DNA from: Lachnospiraceae bacterium
GTDB lineage: Bacteria > Bacillota > Clostridia > Lachnospirales > Lachnospiraceae
DNA length: 64,000 nucleotides
Assembly: GCA_017517305.1 (NCBI GenBank)
Contig: JAFWZV010000006.1
Span: 1-64,000, forward strand
Direction: 5' to 3'
Shown here: positions 26,039 to 35,095 of the stretch, one piece after another
Layout of the letters: every line of letters starts with the position of its first letter
Numbering within the stretch: the stretch's first letter is position 1
Made by a program: the position numbers and the translations under genes
The notes under the pieces: generated by a model
Told to the model about the DNA's origin: nothing
What the model saw: only the letters and a program-made list of their open reading frames with translations
The model's database searches: none

Positions 26039-26524
26039 ATGGTAAAAATTAATAAGGAACATGAACTGTCCAGATTTAATCTAAGTCAGAAGTGGAATGA
26101 TTTTATAGCAGTACAGAAAGAAGTAATATCTTCTTTGAAGCAGGAAGGATATTTTGATAATACAAATGTTATTAATAAGAATACTGGAATGATAATAAGA
26201 GTAACAACAAAAGGAATTAAAGAAACATTAGGGGCGGGTAAAAGATTTCAGTCATTGCCTAAAATAATTAAAGAGAATAAAATAGCTACTATAAGAAGTT
26301 TGAAGTGGATTATTGAAGATGCAGAACTGATTGCAGATGATGTTGAAAATATACATAATGAAAATGGATATAAGTTTGCGTACTTTTCAAGTCGGATATT
26401 AATAGATGAAGAATTATATTATGTTAGAATTTCAGTTAAGAAAAAGATAGCATCTAATATATTTTGGATACATAATATTGACGAAAGAAAAAGTTCTGAA
26501 TTACTCGACCCATCCAAAGGATAG
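26039..26524 (+). CDS. Orphan LPD3-like protein (possible polyvalent-protein / nuclease-fold domain)
   Basis: A 161-residue hydrophilic protein. The central part reads VINKNTGMIIRVTTKGIKET, then a Lys/Ile-rich helix around IIKENKIATIRSLKWIIEDA, and closes with YVRISVKKK and FWIHNID. The order of segments resembles the LPD3 domain I recall from large polyvalent proteins of phages and conjugative elements, some linked to Barnase-EndoU-ColicinE5/D-RelE nuclease folds. This was not checked by search. No phage or conjugation gene is adjacent. GGAGTG precedes the ATG, behind a consensus promoter. If it is an effector-type domain, no obvious immunity gene follows. An inverted repeat overlaps its 3' end. 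Confidence 0.4.
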   Translation: MVKINKEHELSRFNLSQKWNDFIAVQKEVISSLKQEGYFDNTNVINKNTGMIIRVTTKGIKETLGAGKRFQSLPKIIKENKIATIRSLKWIIEDAELIADDVENIHNENGYKFAYFSSRILIDEELYYVRISVKKKIASNIFWIHNIDERKSSELLDPSKG

Positions 26525-26704
26525 AATTAAAAGAGATTCAGAACTCTAATTAATTCATATCATAATTTGTAGTGAATGTCAATCTGTGATAATATATTTA
26601 AGAACTCAACATATGAGGTAATGAAAATGGCAAATATATATAGAAGATAAGCAACATATTAATGAAATATTATGCTATGGAACAAATCTGAAAGGAAAAG
26701 AATT

Positions 26705-27667
26705 ATGAATTACACATTAGAAGAACAAGGGAAAAAGATAATAGAAGAATGCTTATCTATGACTAGCATTAATCCAATGGATATATTTAAAACCATAGCG
26801 TCGAAGGATTATATAAGAATTCATGGTCCGGAGCATCATGTTTTAGATGGTGCGGCTTTGCTTACTGCATATTACAATGCAGGTGGTAATATTGAGTTGG
26901 CAGCAGCTTTAGATGAATTAATGAAGAGAGGACTTTCTATGCCGGGAGCAACCTGCGGTATGTGGGGAGTTTGCGGTGCAGTCACCTCTATGGGAGCAGC
27001 CCTTTCAATTATAGATGGTACAGGACCTCTTTCTACAGATGATTCTTGGGGTAAGCATATGCATTTTACATCCAAGGCGTTATCTAGGCTTGCTGATGCG
27101 GGTGGCCCTAGATGCTGTAAGAGAGATGCATTTCTAAGTTTTCAGGAAGCTATAGAGTTTGTAAATGAGAATTATGATGTTACCTTGGATAGTAGTGATA
27201 TTGTATGTGGTTATTATCATAAGAATCAGCAGTGTATAGGAGATAGATGCCCATTTTATAAATCTAATAAGAAGAAGGTAGCGTTTATATGCGTACATAA
27301 TTCCTGTAGAAGTCAAATTGCAGAGGCATTAGGTAAGCATTTGGCAGCAGATGTATTCGAAAGCTATTCTGCTGGAACTGAAACTAAGCCTAAGATTAAT
27401 CAGGATGCAGTTAGATTGATGAAGGATATTTATGGCATAGATATGGAGGAAACTCAGTATTCCAAGTTGATTAGTGACATACCTAAGCCTGATGTGGCAA
27501 TATCCATGGGATGCAATGTGACCTGTCCATATGTTGGAAGGCCATTTGATGATAACTGGGGATTAGAGGATCCGACAGGTAAGTCAGATAAGGAATTTAT
27601 AATCGTAATCAAAGAGATAGAGAAGAGGATTTTGCAATTAAAATCAGAATTAGACAATAAAATTTAG
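26705..27667 (+). CDS. DUF5714 domain fused to low-molecular-weight-type arsenate reductase
   Basis: A 320-residue fusion. Residues 1-185 match DUF5714: RIHGPEHHVLDGAALL, the Cys-rich GATCGMWGVCGAVTSMG, GGPRCCKRDAFLSFQ, and CIGDRCPFYK. Residues 190-320 are an arsenate reductase of the LMW-phosphatase fold: the P-loop CVHNSCRSQ (C-x5-R) and a distal Cys pair in GCNVTCPYV, followed by DNWGLEDPTGKSD. The reductase should convert arsenate to arsenite; the DUF5714 role is unknown, and its many Cys suggest metal or metalloid binding. No arsenite pump or ArsR lies close by. The ATG at 26672 is in frame but lacks a good site, so 26705 after AAAGGAAAAG is preferred. Confidence 0.8.
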   Translation: MNYTLEEQGKKIIEECLSMTSINPMDIFKTIASKDYIRIHGPEHHVLDGAALLTAYYNAGGNIELAAALDELMKRGLSMPGATCGMWGVCGAVTSMGAALSIIDGTGPLSTDDSWGKHMHFTSKALSRLADAGGPRCCKRDAFLSFQEAIEFVNENYDVTLDSSDIVCGYYHKNQQCIGDRCPFYKSNKKKVAFICVHNSCRSQIAEALGKHLAADVFESYSAGTETKPKINQDAVRLMKDIYGIDMEETQYSKLISDIPKPDVAISMGCNVTCPYVGRPFDDNWGLEDPTGKSDKEFIIVIKEIEKRILQLKSELDNKI

Positions 27668-27717
27668 CTTTAAAAACGTATTATTAAAGAGAAGATAATG
27701 AAGGATTAGGTGGTTTA

Positions 27718-28068
27718 ATGGATAAACAAGATATCATATTAATTAGCGGAATTATAGTTGTCTGTATATGGCTTATGACATATATTTTATTTGATAATGT
27801 CAAGAAAAGAAGGATTATTTTAGCCATTGGTTGTGTTATTGATATTATATTGTTTTTTATAGGTCAAAATGCTGATTTTTTGTTAGCGGGTATTATTGGA
27901 GGTGCTATAGTTTCATTTATACCTGGAAGAACCATAAGACAACGGGAGAATGCAATTAAGGAATTAAAGGGATTTTCAAATTATATTCTAGTCTGTATAG
28001 TGTTCACCGTTATGATTTTGATGCTTGTACCAATAGCATGTCCTGGAGTGGAAATAGTGTTGGAGTAA
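27718..28068 (+). CDS. Small uncharacterised membrane protein
   Basis: A 116-residue protein with three to four membrane segments: DIILISGIIVVCIWLMTYIL, RIILAIGCVIDIILFFIG, FLLAGIIGGAIVSFIPG, and YILVCIVFTVMILMLVPI. Short charged loops (VKKRR, RQRENAIKELK) separate them. AGGTGG precedes the ATG. I do not recognise a family. The last 18 bases before its stop overlap an upstream in-frame extension of the next gene, whose real start is after this stop. It may be co-transcribed with the DUF5714-ArsC gene, 50 bases upstream. Confidence 0.5.
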   Translation: MDKQDIILISGIIVVCIWLMTYILFDNVKKRRIILAIGCVIDIILFFIGQNADFLLAGIIGGAIVSFIPGRTIRQRENAIKELKGFSNYILVCIVFTVMILMLVPIACPGVEIVLE

Positions 28069-28085
28069 GATGTTGGGAGGTAAAT

Positions 28086-28610
28086 ATGGTTCTTCTAGTA
28101 GTAGATACACAACAAATGATTACAAATAATAATCTTTTTAATTTTGAGGTTTTTAAAGAAAGAGTAAAATGCTTGATAGAACTTGCTCGCAAAAACAATG
28201 TAGAGGTTATATATGTTAGGCATGATGATGGACCGGACTGTGAGCTGACTAAAGGTAAGGAAGGCTTTGAAATATATGAAGGCTTTGCACCTTTAGATGG
28301 AGAGAAAATATTTGATAAGACGGTAAATAGCTCATTTAAAGGAACAGGCTTATTAGAGTATCTTAAAGATAAAGGGGAGGATACTATAATTGTGGTTGGA
28401 CTTCAGACAGACTATTGTATGGATGCAACCATAAAGTGTGGATTTGAGCATGGCTTTAATATGATAGTACCAGAATATACAAATTCCACATTTGATAATG
28501 ATTTTATGTCTGGAGAGAAGACATATAAATATTACAATCAATATATGTGGAATAAGAGATATGCCAAGTGCGTATCATTTGAAGATGCTATGGAGATGGT
28601 GGGTCTATAA
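28086..28610 (+). CDS. Isochorismatase-family cysteine hydrolase
   Basis: A 174-residue protein of the family that includes nicotinamidase and isochorismatase. The catalytic triad is visible: Asp in LLVVDTQQMI, the Lys region around FDKTVNSSFKGTGL, and the Cys in GLQTDYCMDATIKCG. Family members hydrolyse amide or enol ether bonds of small molecules; this one cannot be assigned a substrate. The ORF extends upstream to 28038, but GGGAGG at 28074-28079 marks ATG 28086 as the start. A lipoprotein gene follows after 20 bases. Confidence 0.88.
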   Translation: MVLLVVDTQQMITNNNLFNFEVFKERVKCLIELARKNNVEVIYVRHDDGPDCELTKGKEGFEIYEGFAPLDGEKIFDKTVNSSFKGTGLLEYLKDKGEDTIIVVGLQTDYCMDATIKCGFEHGFNMIVPEYTNSTFDNDFMSGEKTYKYYNQYMWNKRYAKCVSFEDAMEMVGL

Positions 28611-28630
28611 AGAAAAACAGGGGGTATGTA

Positions 28631-29419
28631 ATGAAGAGATTATTAATTTGTATTATGTTATGCAGTATATGCTTTTTAACAGCCTGCTATAAAGAAAAAC
28701 CTATAGAAACATATAAGTATTCAAATGAAGAGATATTGTCTGTAGCTATAACAAAGACAAGTGTATATTCTGACAGGATTGTTTTGCATTTTACAGAGGA
28801 TTCTATATCATCAGTGGATAATGTAGCTTGCTATTCTAGTGACTTTAACCTTTTGGAAAAGGATGTAGAGTTCAAATTAATGAATGATTCATTGGCAATA
28901 TACAGTGAAAATGCACCCCAAATCAGTGGATTAAGAATAGATGTAGATAGTAATTTGTATCTGGAAATTAGATATCTGGATTCCGACAGGTATGCCATGA
29001 TTGTTAATTCATGGGCTGATGATTTAGGATATGAAGAAAATGGCGATTTGGATACATATTATACAGATGAGGAAAAGAAGAGACAGGAAGAGATTAAAGC
29101 TGAGCATGAAGCCTACCAAACGGAGTGTTTTGCGTTGGTTGAAGGACTCTGGGAGGATGAAGATGGCACAGTTCGTGTAGAATTTTACTATGATGATGGT
29201 GAAAGAATGGTTTCTGTGTATGAAAATACAGAAGGAAATTGGACATTAACAAATAGTTTTTATGCGTGTAGTGTTTCTAAGGATGAAGAATCAGAACCAG
29301 TATCTGTGTATATTGAGGAGTTTGTTGGATACAGTTGTAGATATAGCTTTTTGCTCTATAATGATAACACGGAGATGGAAACTGATTTTACAGATAAAAG
29401 GTTGAAGAAGATCCAGTAA
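28631..29419 (+). CDS. Uncharacterised lipoprotein
   Basis: A 262-residue protein with a lipoprotein signal peptide (RLLICIMLCSICFLTAC, lipobox LTAC, Cys near residue 19). The mature part is acidic, with a long charged stretch around YYTDEEKKRQEEIKAEHEAYQ near residues 140-165 that may be a helix. It then has a beta-rich C-terminal half with an alternating pattern (TVRVEFYYDDGERMVSVYENTEG). No family recognised. The start codon follows AGGGGGTATGTA. It is separated from the hydrolase gene by 20 bases. Its function is unknown. Confidence 0.6.
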   Translation: MKRLLICIMLCSICFLTACYKEKPIETYKYSNEEILSVAITKTSVYSDRIVLHFTEDSISSVDNVACYSSDFNLLEKDVEFKLMNDSLAIYSENAPQISGLRIDVDSNLYLEIRYLDSDRYAMIVNSWADDLGYEENGDLDTYYTDEEKKRQEEIKAEHEAYQTECFALVEGLWEDEDGTVRVEFYYDDGERMVSVYENTEGNWTLTNSFYACSVSKDEESEPVSVYIEEFVGYSCRYSFLLYNDNTEMETDFTDKRLKKIQ

Positions 29420-29480
29420 ACTAAAAATATATAAATTATGTTATATGGTTCTGTTAATCATAATTTGCTTAATATATCTC

Positions 29481-29509
29481 TTGTTGTATCTTGTCAAATA
29501 TAGTATAAT
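29481..29509 (+). promoter_or_regulatory. Promoter of the diguanylate cyclase gene
   Basis: TTGTTG, exactly 17 bases, then TATAAT. Confidence 0.55.
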
Positions 29510-29557
29510 TTTAGGGAGTATTTTTAACTATATTTCACATATTTAATGGGGGTAAAT

Positions 29558-30883
29558 ATGGAGAACAAAAGAAGCATTGAGGAATACAATTCAATAATTT
29601 TGTCCGCCTATAGAGCTTTGATTAGAGGCACTAAGGATATGGTGTTTATTAAGGATGTGAACCAAAAGTATGTTGGAGCTTCAGATGCATTTATCAAGAT
29701 GATGGGAGTGGAAGAAGAAACGCAGCTTTTAGGTCGTACTGATATGGAAATCCTTGATGATAAGAATTTGGCTAAAAGATATATGGATGATGATAAGAAA
29801 ATTCTTGCTAGTGGGGAGGACCTTGTAGATTATGTGGAGCCTATTACTGATGAGGATGGACATGCAAGATATGGTTCTACCTGTAAGTATGTTTTGAAGG
29901 ATGAAGATGGCAAATTGCTTGGTATTCTAGGACTTACTAAGGATATTACTAGAGAATATATGGCTAGACAGCATTATCAGCAGGAATTGAAGCTTTTATT
30001 TGAACTACCTAAGGAGGCATATGCAGTTTCATATATCGATATAGATGATTGGAGAATAGTATCCCAGAGAAGAAAAGAGATCCAAGAGGGTACTGTAGAA
30101 CCATGTAATACTGTGGAGGAATTGGCCTTTGCTGCGGTTGATGCCATAATTGATAGAGACTCTAATGCATATTTGTTTTATAAGGACTTTACTCAGGATA
30201 AATTAAAAGAATTATATGAAAGTGGTAAGACTGAGGTTTCATTTAAGTATGAGAGAAGACTTACTAATGGATTGATAAGATGGGTTCATAATCGCGTCAG
30301 ATTTTTGACAGATGTGGACAGTGGTCATCTTTGTGCCCTGCTTACTGCTAAGGACATTGATGCAGAGAAGAAAGCAGAGCAGGATTTGATTGTGTCTGCT
30401 AAGATGGATAAGATGACTATGGTGTTGAATCGTGAAACCACTATGAATTACATTCGTGAAATTCTTATTGAACAGCCTGATTCAAATCATGTTCTTCTCA
30501 TGTTGGATGTAGATAATTTTAAGCTACTTAATGATACATATGGACATCAGACTGGTGATGAGTTTTTGATTAAGTTGGCTGATGAGTTAAAGCATCATTT
30601 TAGAGAAACTGATGTTGTGGGAAGAATAGGTGGAGACGAATTCTTTGCCCTTATGAAAAATGTGCCAGATTTATCTATTGTGCCAAGAAAGGCAGATCAG
30701 ATATTAGACACAATAATTGCTATCTGTGATAATTACGAGGGCATAAATTTATCAGGTAGTATAGGTATAAGTACCTATCCAGAGGATGGAGATACTGTTG
30801 AAAAGCTCTATGCAAAGGCGGATGACGCCTTGTATCAGGCTAAAAGAAGGGGTAAAAATCAATTTATTTTTGCAAGTAGTTAA
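29558..30883 (+). CDS. PAS-GGDEF diguanylate cyclase
   Basis: A 441-residue soluble protein. The first part (about 20-135) is a PAS domain (MVFIKDVNQKYVGASDAFIK, then GILGLTKDITREY). A second, weaker PAS-like part lies at about 135-270 (RRLTNGLIRWVHNRVRFL). The C-terminal 165 residues are a GGDEF domain with DVDNFKLLNDTYGHQTGDEFL and an exact GGDEF, and a closing KADDALYQAKRRGKNQ. RETD lies five residues before GGDEF, matching the inhibitory I-site. It should make cyclic di-GMP from GTP under control of a sensed signal. No membrane segment is seen. ATG 29558 follows GGGGG at good spacing; ATG 29546 is an upstream alternative. Confidence 0.92.
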   Translation: MENKRSIEEYNSIILSAYRALIRGTKDMVFIKDVNQKYVGASDAFIKMMGVEEETQLLGRTDMEILDDKNLAKRYMDDDKKILASGEDLVDYVEPITDEDGHARYGSTCKYVLKDEDGKLLGILGLTKDITREYMARQHYQQELKLLFELPKEAYAVSYIDIDDWRIVSQRRKEIQEGTVEPCNTVEELAFAAVDAIIDRDSNAYLFYKDFTQDKLKELYESGKTEVSFKYERRLTNGLIRWVHNRVRFLTDVDSGHLCALLTAKDIDAEKKAEQDLIVSAKMDKMTMVLNRETTMNYIREILIEQPDSNHVLLMLDVDNFKLLNDTYGHQTGDEFLIKLADELKHHFRETDVVGRIGGDEFFALMKNVPDLSIVPRKADQILDTIIAICDNYEGINLSGSIGISTYPEDGDTVEKLYAKADDALYQAKRRGKNQFIFASS

Positions 30884-30971
30884 ATAGCTTGTTTGTTTAT
30901 TGATTTTATGATAAAATCAATCTAATTGGGTATAAATAACAAAGTAACTTTATTTAGGAGGCAAATTTAAT

Positions 30972-31538
30972 ATGAAGAAACTTATCTTAGTTACTTCACC
31001 ACCAGCATGTGGTAAGACATTTATTTCGAAGAAGCTTGGAAAGGCGCTTACAAACTGTGTGTATCTTGATAAGGATACTCTTATTGTGCTTTCTAAGCAG
31101 ATTTTTGCTGTTGCAGGAGAAGAGTATAATCGTTCATCTGACTTCTTCCAGAAGGAGATTAGAGATTACGAGTACTATGCTGTTCTTGATCTGGCATTTG
31201 AGGCACTTGATTATAATGATACAGTACTTATTAATGCTCCATTTACAGAGGAAATTAGAGATGATGCTTATCTTGATAATCTTAGAGCAAAGCTTAAGGA
31301 GAAGGATGCCGAGCTATTTGTTGTTTGGGTACACGCTGACATTGAGGTAGTACACCAGCGTATGATTAAGAGAGCTTCAGATAGAGATTCATGGAAGCTT
31401 GCTAACTGGGATGAGTATATTTCAACTCAGAACTTTAACGCGCCTACAAATATTCCTGAATTATTTATATTTGATAATTCAACTGAGGAATCATACAAGA
31501 AGTCAATTGACGAGGCAGTTAAGGCTATTAGAGGATAA
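30972..31538 (+). CDS. P-loop kinase-like protein (AAA/zeta-toxin-like)
   Basis: A 188-residue protein with Walker A SPPACGKT at residues 9-16, a Walker B-like strand, and the tail region VVWVHADIEVVHQRMIKRASDR, whose Arg residues are typical of small-molecule kinases. Its general pattern (LDKDTLIVLSKQIF after the first strand) is that of adenylylsulfate-, gluconate- or zeta-type kinases. The substrate is unknown and no antitoxin partner is visible. AGGAGG precedes the ATG. A DUF1015 gene follows after 23 bases. Confidence 0.7.
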   Translation: MKKLILVTSPPACGKTFISKKLGKALTNCVYLDKDTLIVLSKQIFAVAGEEYNRSSDFFQKEIRDYEYYAVLDLAFEALDYNDTVLINAPFTEEIRDDAYLDNLRAKLKEKDAELFVVWVHADIEVVHQRMIKRASDRDSWKLANWDEYISTQNFNAPTNIPELFIFDNSTEESYKKSIDEAVKAIRG

Positions 31539-31561
31539 TTACTTATTACAAGGAGATTGTT

Positions 31562-32791
31562 ATGGCTTTAGTTAAACCGTTTTCAGCATTTAGACCAAGA
31601 AAGGACATCGTAAGTCAGGTGGCAGCACTTCCTTATGATGTATATAACAGAGCAGAAGCATGTCAGGTTGTTAAGGGAAATCCTTATACATTCTTAAGAA
31701 TTGACAGAGCGGAAACTCAGTTTGATGATTCAGTAGATACCTATGCACCATGTGTATATGAGAAGGCTAAGGAGCTTTTGGATGGCATGATTGCAAATGG
31801 TGAATATGTTAAAGAACAGCAGGATGTATATTACATATATGAGCTTATAATGGATGGTAGACACCAGACAGGTATAGTTGCCTGTGCATCTATAGATGAT
31901 TACCAGAATAACATTATTAAAAAGCATGAGAATACCAGAGCTGACAAGGAGATTGACAGAATTACTCACGTTGATGTGTGTAATGCTCAGACTGGTCCTA
32001 TATTCTTAGCTTATAGAGCTGTAGAAGTAATAGATTCTATAGTTGATAGAGTGAAATCTACTGATGCTGAATATTCTTTTGTGTCTGAAGATGGTATAGG
32101 TCATAATGTATGGGTTATAAAGGCTGAGGCTGATGTTGAGGCTATAAGAGAAGCATTTGCTGATATGAATGATATTTATATTGCAGATGGTCATCACAGA
32201 GCTGCTTCAGCAGTTAAGGTTGGTCTTAAGAGAAGAGAGGAAAGTGGTCATGCTGGAGAACTTGAAAGTGATAAGTTCCTTTCTGTATTATTTCCACATA
32301 ATCAGCTTAAGATATTGCCATATAACAGAGTAGTAAGAGATTTAAATGGTTATACAAAGGAAGAATTTATGGCCAAGGTTTCAGAACACTTTACTGTTGA
32401 GGAAGTGTCAACACCTTTACAGCCAGTTGAAAAATGTACCTTTGGTATGTATTTAGATAACTTATGGTATAAATTAACAGCCAAGGATGAGATTAAATCT
32501 GACGATCCTGTTGCAGGACTTGATGTATCTGTTTTGCAGGATAACCTTCTTAATCCTATACTTGGTATAGAGGATCCACGAGTTGATAAGCGTATTGATT
32601 TCGTGGGCGGAATCAGAGGACTTTCAGAGCTTGAAAGAAGAGTTGCAGAGGATATGACAGTTGCATTTTCTATGTATCCTACTTCTATAGAAGAGCTTTT
32701 TGATGTGGCGGATGCAGGCCTTCTTATGCCACCAAAATCCACCTGGTTTGAACCAAAGCTAAGAAGTGGTATATTTATCCACAAACTGTAG
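31562..32791 (+). CDS. DUF1015 family protein
   Basis: A 409-residue protein with the DUF1015 signatures: FSAFRPRKDIVSQVAALPYDV at the start, NPYTFLRIDRAE near residue 45, the His pair in YIADGHHRAASAVKVG near residue 215, and IDFVGGIRGLSELE late. The biochemical role is unknown; in several clostridial genomes as I recall it sits near serA/serC, but here it follows a kinase and precedes glgB. CAAGGAGATTG precedes the ATG. It overlaps no gene, and glgB starts 17 bases downstream. Confidence 0.88.
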   Translation: MALVKPFSAFRPRKDIVSQVAALPYDVYNRAEACQVVKGNPYTFLRIDRAETQFDDSVDTYAPCVYEKAKELLDGMIANGEYVKEQQDVYYIYELIMDGRHQTGIVACASIDDYQNNIIKKHENTRADKEIDRITHVDVCNAQTGPIFLAYRAVEVIDSIVDRVKSTDAEYSFVSEDGIGHNVWVIKAEADVEAIREAFADMNDIYIADGHHRAASAVKVGLKRREESGHAGELESDKFLSVLFPHNQLKILPYNRVVRDLNGYTKEEFMAKVSEHFTVEEVSTPLQPVEKCTFGMYLDNLWYKLTAKDEIKSDDPVAGLDVSVLQDNLLNPILGIEDPRVDKRIDFVGGIRGLSELERRVAEDMTVAFSMYPTSIEELFDVADAGLLMPPKSTWFEPKLRSGIFIHKL

Positions 32792-32808
32792 AGAGGGGAT
32801 ATTTGAAA

Positions 32809-35016
32809 ATGTCCAGAAGAAAAGAAGTATTTGCTATAAATTGGATGGAGGTTGACGCCCTAGTTCAGGGAAAGCATAATAATCCTCATCATATACTTGG
32901 TATGCATGAGTGTATAGATGATGTGTTTATTAATGCATATCTTCCTGATGCTAAGGTTGTAACTGCTATAGATACAGCTACTAAGAAGAAATATACACTT
33001 GCTTCAGAGAGAGTGCCAGGCTTCTTCTCGGTGGTTATCAAAGATAAGAAGAGATTTGATTACAAGCTAAATGTTAGATTTGATGACGGACAGGAGATAA
33101 CATATATTGATCCATATATCTTCGAGCCTGTTATTGACCCTATTGATGTTAGCTTGTTTAATGAGGGAGAGCATTATAGTATCTATGAGAAGATGGGTGC
33201 TCATCCTATGACAGTAGATGGCGTTGAGGGAGTTCTTTTTGCAGTGTGGGCACCTAACGCAGAGAGAGTTTCTGTAGTAGGAAACTTTAATAATTGGGAT
33301 GGTAGAAGACATCCTATGAGAAAGCTTGATTATTCAGGTATATTTGAGCTTTTTATTCCTGGCAAATATGTTGGTGAGATATATAAGTACGAGATTTGTG
33401 CTAAGTCAGGAAATGTATTTATGAAGAGTGATCCATATGCATTCTCAGGAGAGCTTCGTCCTGCCAATGCATCACGTATAGTTGATTTAAGCTATAAGTG
33501 GAAGGATGCAAAATGGATAGAAACTAGAGAAAATTCTACACCAGTTGAAAAACCTATGAACATCTATGAGATGCATCTTGGGGCTTGGAAGAAGCCTGAG
33601 GATGGAAGAGAGTTTTTCAATTATAAAGATATTGCACCACAGCTTGCGGATTACTTGAATGACATGAACTATAACTATGTAGAGCTTATGCCAATTATGG
33701 AGCATCCATTTGACCCTTCTTGGGGCTACCAAGTAACCGGCTACTATGCTCCTACATCAAGATATGGAACACCTGCAGACTTTATGTACTTTGTTGATTA
33801 TCTTCACAGCAAAGGCATAGGTGTAATCATTGATTGGGTACCTGCACATTTTCCAAAGGATGAGCATGGCCTTGGAAGATTTGATGGTACAGCGCTATAT
33901 GAGCATGAGGACCCAAGAAGAGGAGAGCATCCTCATTGGGGAACATATATATTTAATTATGGTCGCAATGAGGTTAAGAACTTCCTTGTTGCTAATGCAT
34001 TATATTGGGCAGAGAAATATCATATTGATGGTATAAGGATGGATGCTGTAGCCTCTATGCTATATCTTGATTATGGTAGAAATGGTGGCGAATGGTTGCC
34101 TAATATGTATGGTGGCAATGAAAACCTTGAAGCTATAGATTTCATCAAAGAGCTTAACAAGCAGATGAAGGAGAAGCATAAGGGTGTGCTTTTAATTGCA
34201 GAGGAATCAACAGCATGGCCTATGATGACACATACTCTTGAAGAGGGTGGACTTGGATTCGACTTTAAGTGGAATATGGGATGGATGAATGATTTCTTAG
34301 GCTACATTAAGCTTGACCCGCTTTATAGAAAGTATCACCATAACGAGTTAACCTTTAGTATGGTTTATGCATATAGTGAGAATTTTGTTTTAGTGTTATC
34401 ACATGATGAGGTGGTTCATGAGAAGGGTTCTATGATTTCTAAGATGCCAGGTGGCTATGAGGACAAGTTCTCAAATCTTAGAGTTGCATATGGACATATG
34501 ATGACTCATCCTGGTAAGAAGCTTCTCTTTATGGGACAGGAGATTGCTCAGTTTGCTGAATTTAACGAGGCATCTGAGGTGGATTGGTCATTGTTTGAGT
34601 TTGATGCGCATGTGTATATGCAGGGTTATGTTAAGGAGCTTAATAAGCTCTATATGACAGAACCTGCTTTGTATGAGTTTGATTCAAATAGTGAAGGTTT
34701 TGAATGGATAAATTGCAATAATGCTAATGCAAGTCTTCTCTCATATATGAGAAAGGGCAAGAAGGAAGAAGATACACTTGTTATAATATGTAACTTTACA
34801 CCAATTGCTCACAAGGCTTATAAGCTTGCTACACCATCAGGTGGAAGCTGGCAGGAGATTTTCTCTTCAGACAATTCTAAGTTTGGTGGAGAGGGAAGAA
34901 ATAATAAGACTGCTAAGCAGGCTAAGAAGGAAGAGATTGATGGACAGGAGCACTATATTTCAGTAAATGTTCCACCACTTTCAATCTCGGTATTCAAGAA
35001 AAAGAAGACTAAATAA
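32809..35016 (+). CDS. glgB: 1,4-alpha-glucan branching enzyme
   Basis: A GH13 enzyme that forms alpha-1,6 branches in glycogen. The 735-residue protein has an N-terminal CBM48-like domain (GVLFAVWAPNAERVSVVGNFNNWD), then the catalytic barrel: YNYVELMPIMEHPFDPSWGY, VIIDWVPAHFPKDEHG, DGIRMDAVASMLYLDY (Asp nucleophile), LLIAEESTAWPM (acid/base Glu) and FVLVLSHDEVVHEKGSM. A C-terminal beta domain closes it, with a basic Lys tail. TTG 32803 is in frame, but ATG 32809 has the better spacing to AGGGG. A terminator follows, and no other glg gene is in the window. Confidence 0.95.
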   Translation: MSRRKEVFAINWMEVDALVQGKHNNPHHILGMHECIDDVFINAYLPDAKVVTAIDTATKKKYTLASERVPGFFSVVIKDKKRFDYKLNVRFDDGQEITYIDPYIFEPVIDPIDVSLFNEGEHYSIYEKMGAHPMTVDGVEGVLFAVWAPNAERVSVVGNFNNWDGRRHPMRKLDYSGIFELFIPGKYVGEIYKYEICAKSGNVFMKSDPYAFSGELRPANASRIVDLSYKWKDAKWIETRENSTPVEKPMNIYEMHLGAWKKPEDGREFFNYKDIAPQLADYLNDMNYNYVELMPIMEHPFDPSWGYQVTGYYAPTSRYGTPADFMYFVDYLHSKGIGVIIDWVPAHFPKDEHGLGRFDGTALYEHEDPRRGEHPHWGTYIFNYGRNEVKNFLVANALYWAEKYHIDGIRMDAVASMLYLDYGRNGGEWLPNMYGGNENLEAIDFIKELNKQMKEKHKGVLLIAEESTAWPMMTHTLEEGGLGFDFKWNMGWMNDFLGYIKLDPLYRKYHHNELTFSMVYAYSENFVLVLSHDEVVHEKGSMISKMPGGYEDKFSNLRVAYGHMMTHPGKKLLFMGQEIAQFAEFNEASEVDWSLFEFDAHVYMQGYVKELNKLYMTEPALYEFDSNSEGFEWINCNNANASLLSYMRKGKKEEDTLVIICNFTPIAHKAYKLATPSGGSWQEIFSSDNSKFGGEGRNNKTAKQAKKEEIDGQEHYISVNVPPLSISVFKKKKTK

Positions 35017-35028
35017 TATACACATATG

Positions 35029-35066
35029 AAAAGACCGGGGACTAAAGATTAGTACTTGGTCTTTTT
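35029..35066 (+). terminator. Intrinsic terminator after glgB
   Basis: AAAAGACC pairs with GGTCTTTT, enclosing a loosely paired loop, followed by a T run. Confidence 0.8.
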
Positions 35067-35095
35067 CTAACATAAAGATATGGAGGTTAGTAATA

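Noticed and set aside
26600-26660. Short frame ATG AAA ATG GCA AAT after GAGGT
   Set aside because: Only nine codons, no conserved feature, and the next gene has its own site.
30894-30922. Terminator after the GGDEF gene
   Set aside because: A hairpin of AT pairs (TTGATTTTA/TAAAATCAA) exists, but no T run follows it.
30972-31538. Zeta toxin of a toxin-antitoxin pair
   Set aside because: There is no antitoxin-sized partner upstream, and the gene lies among metabolic genes.
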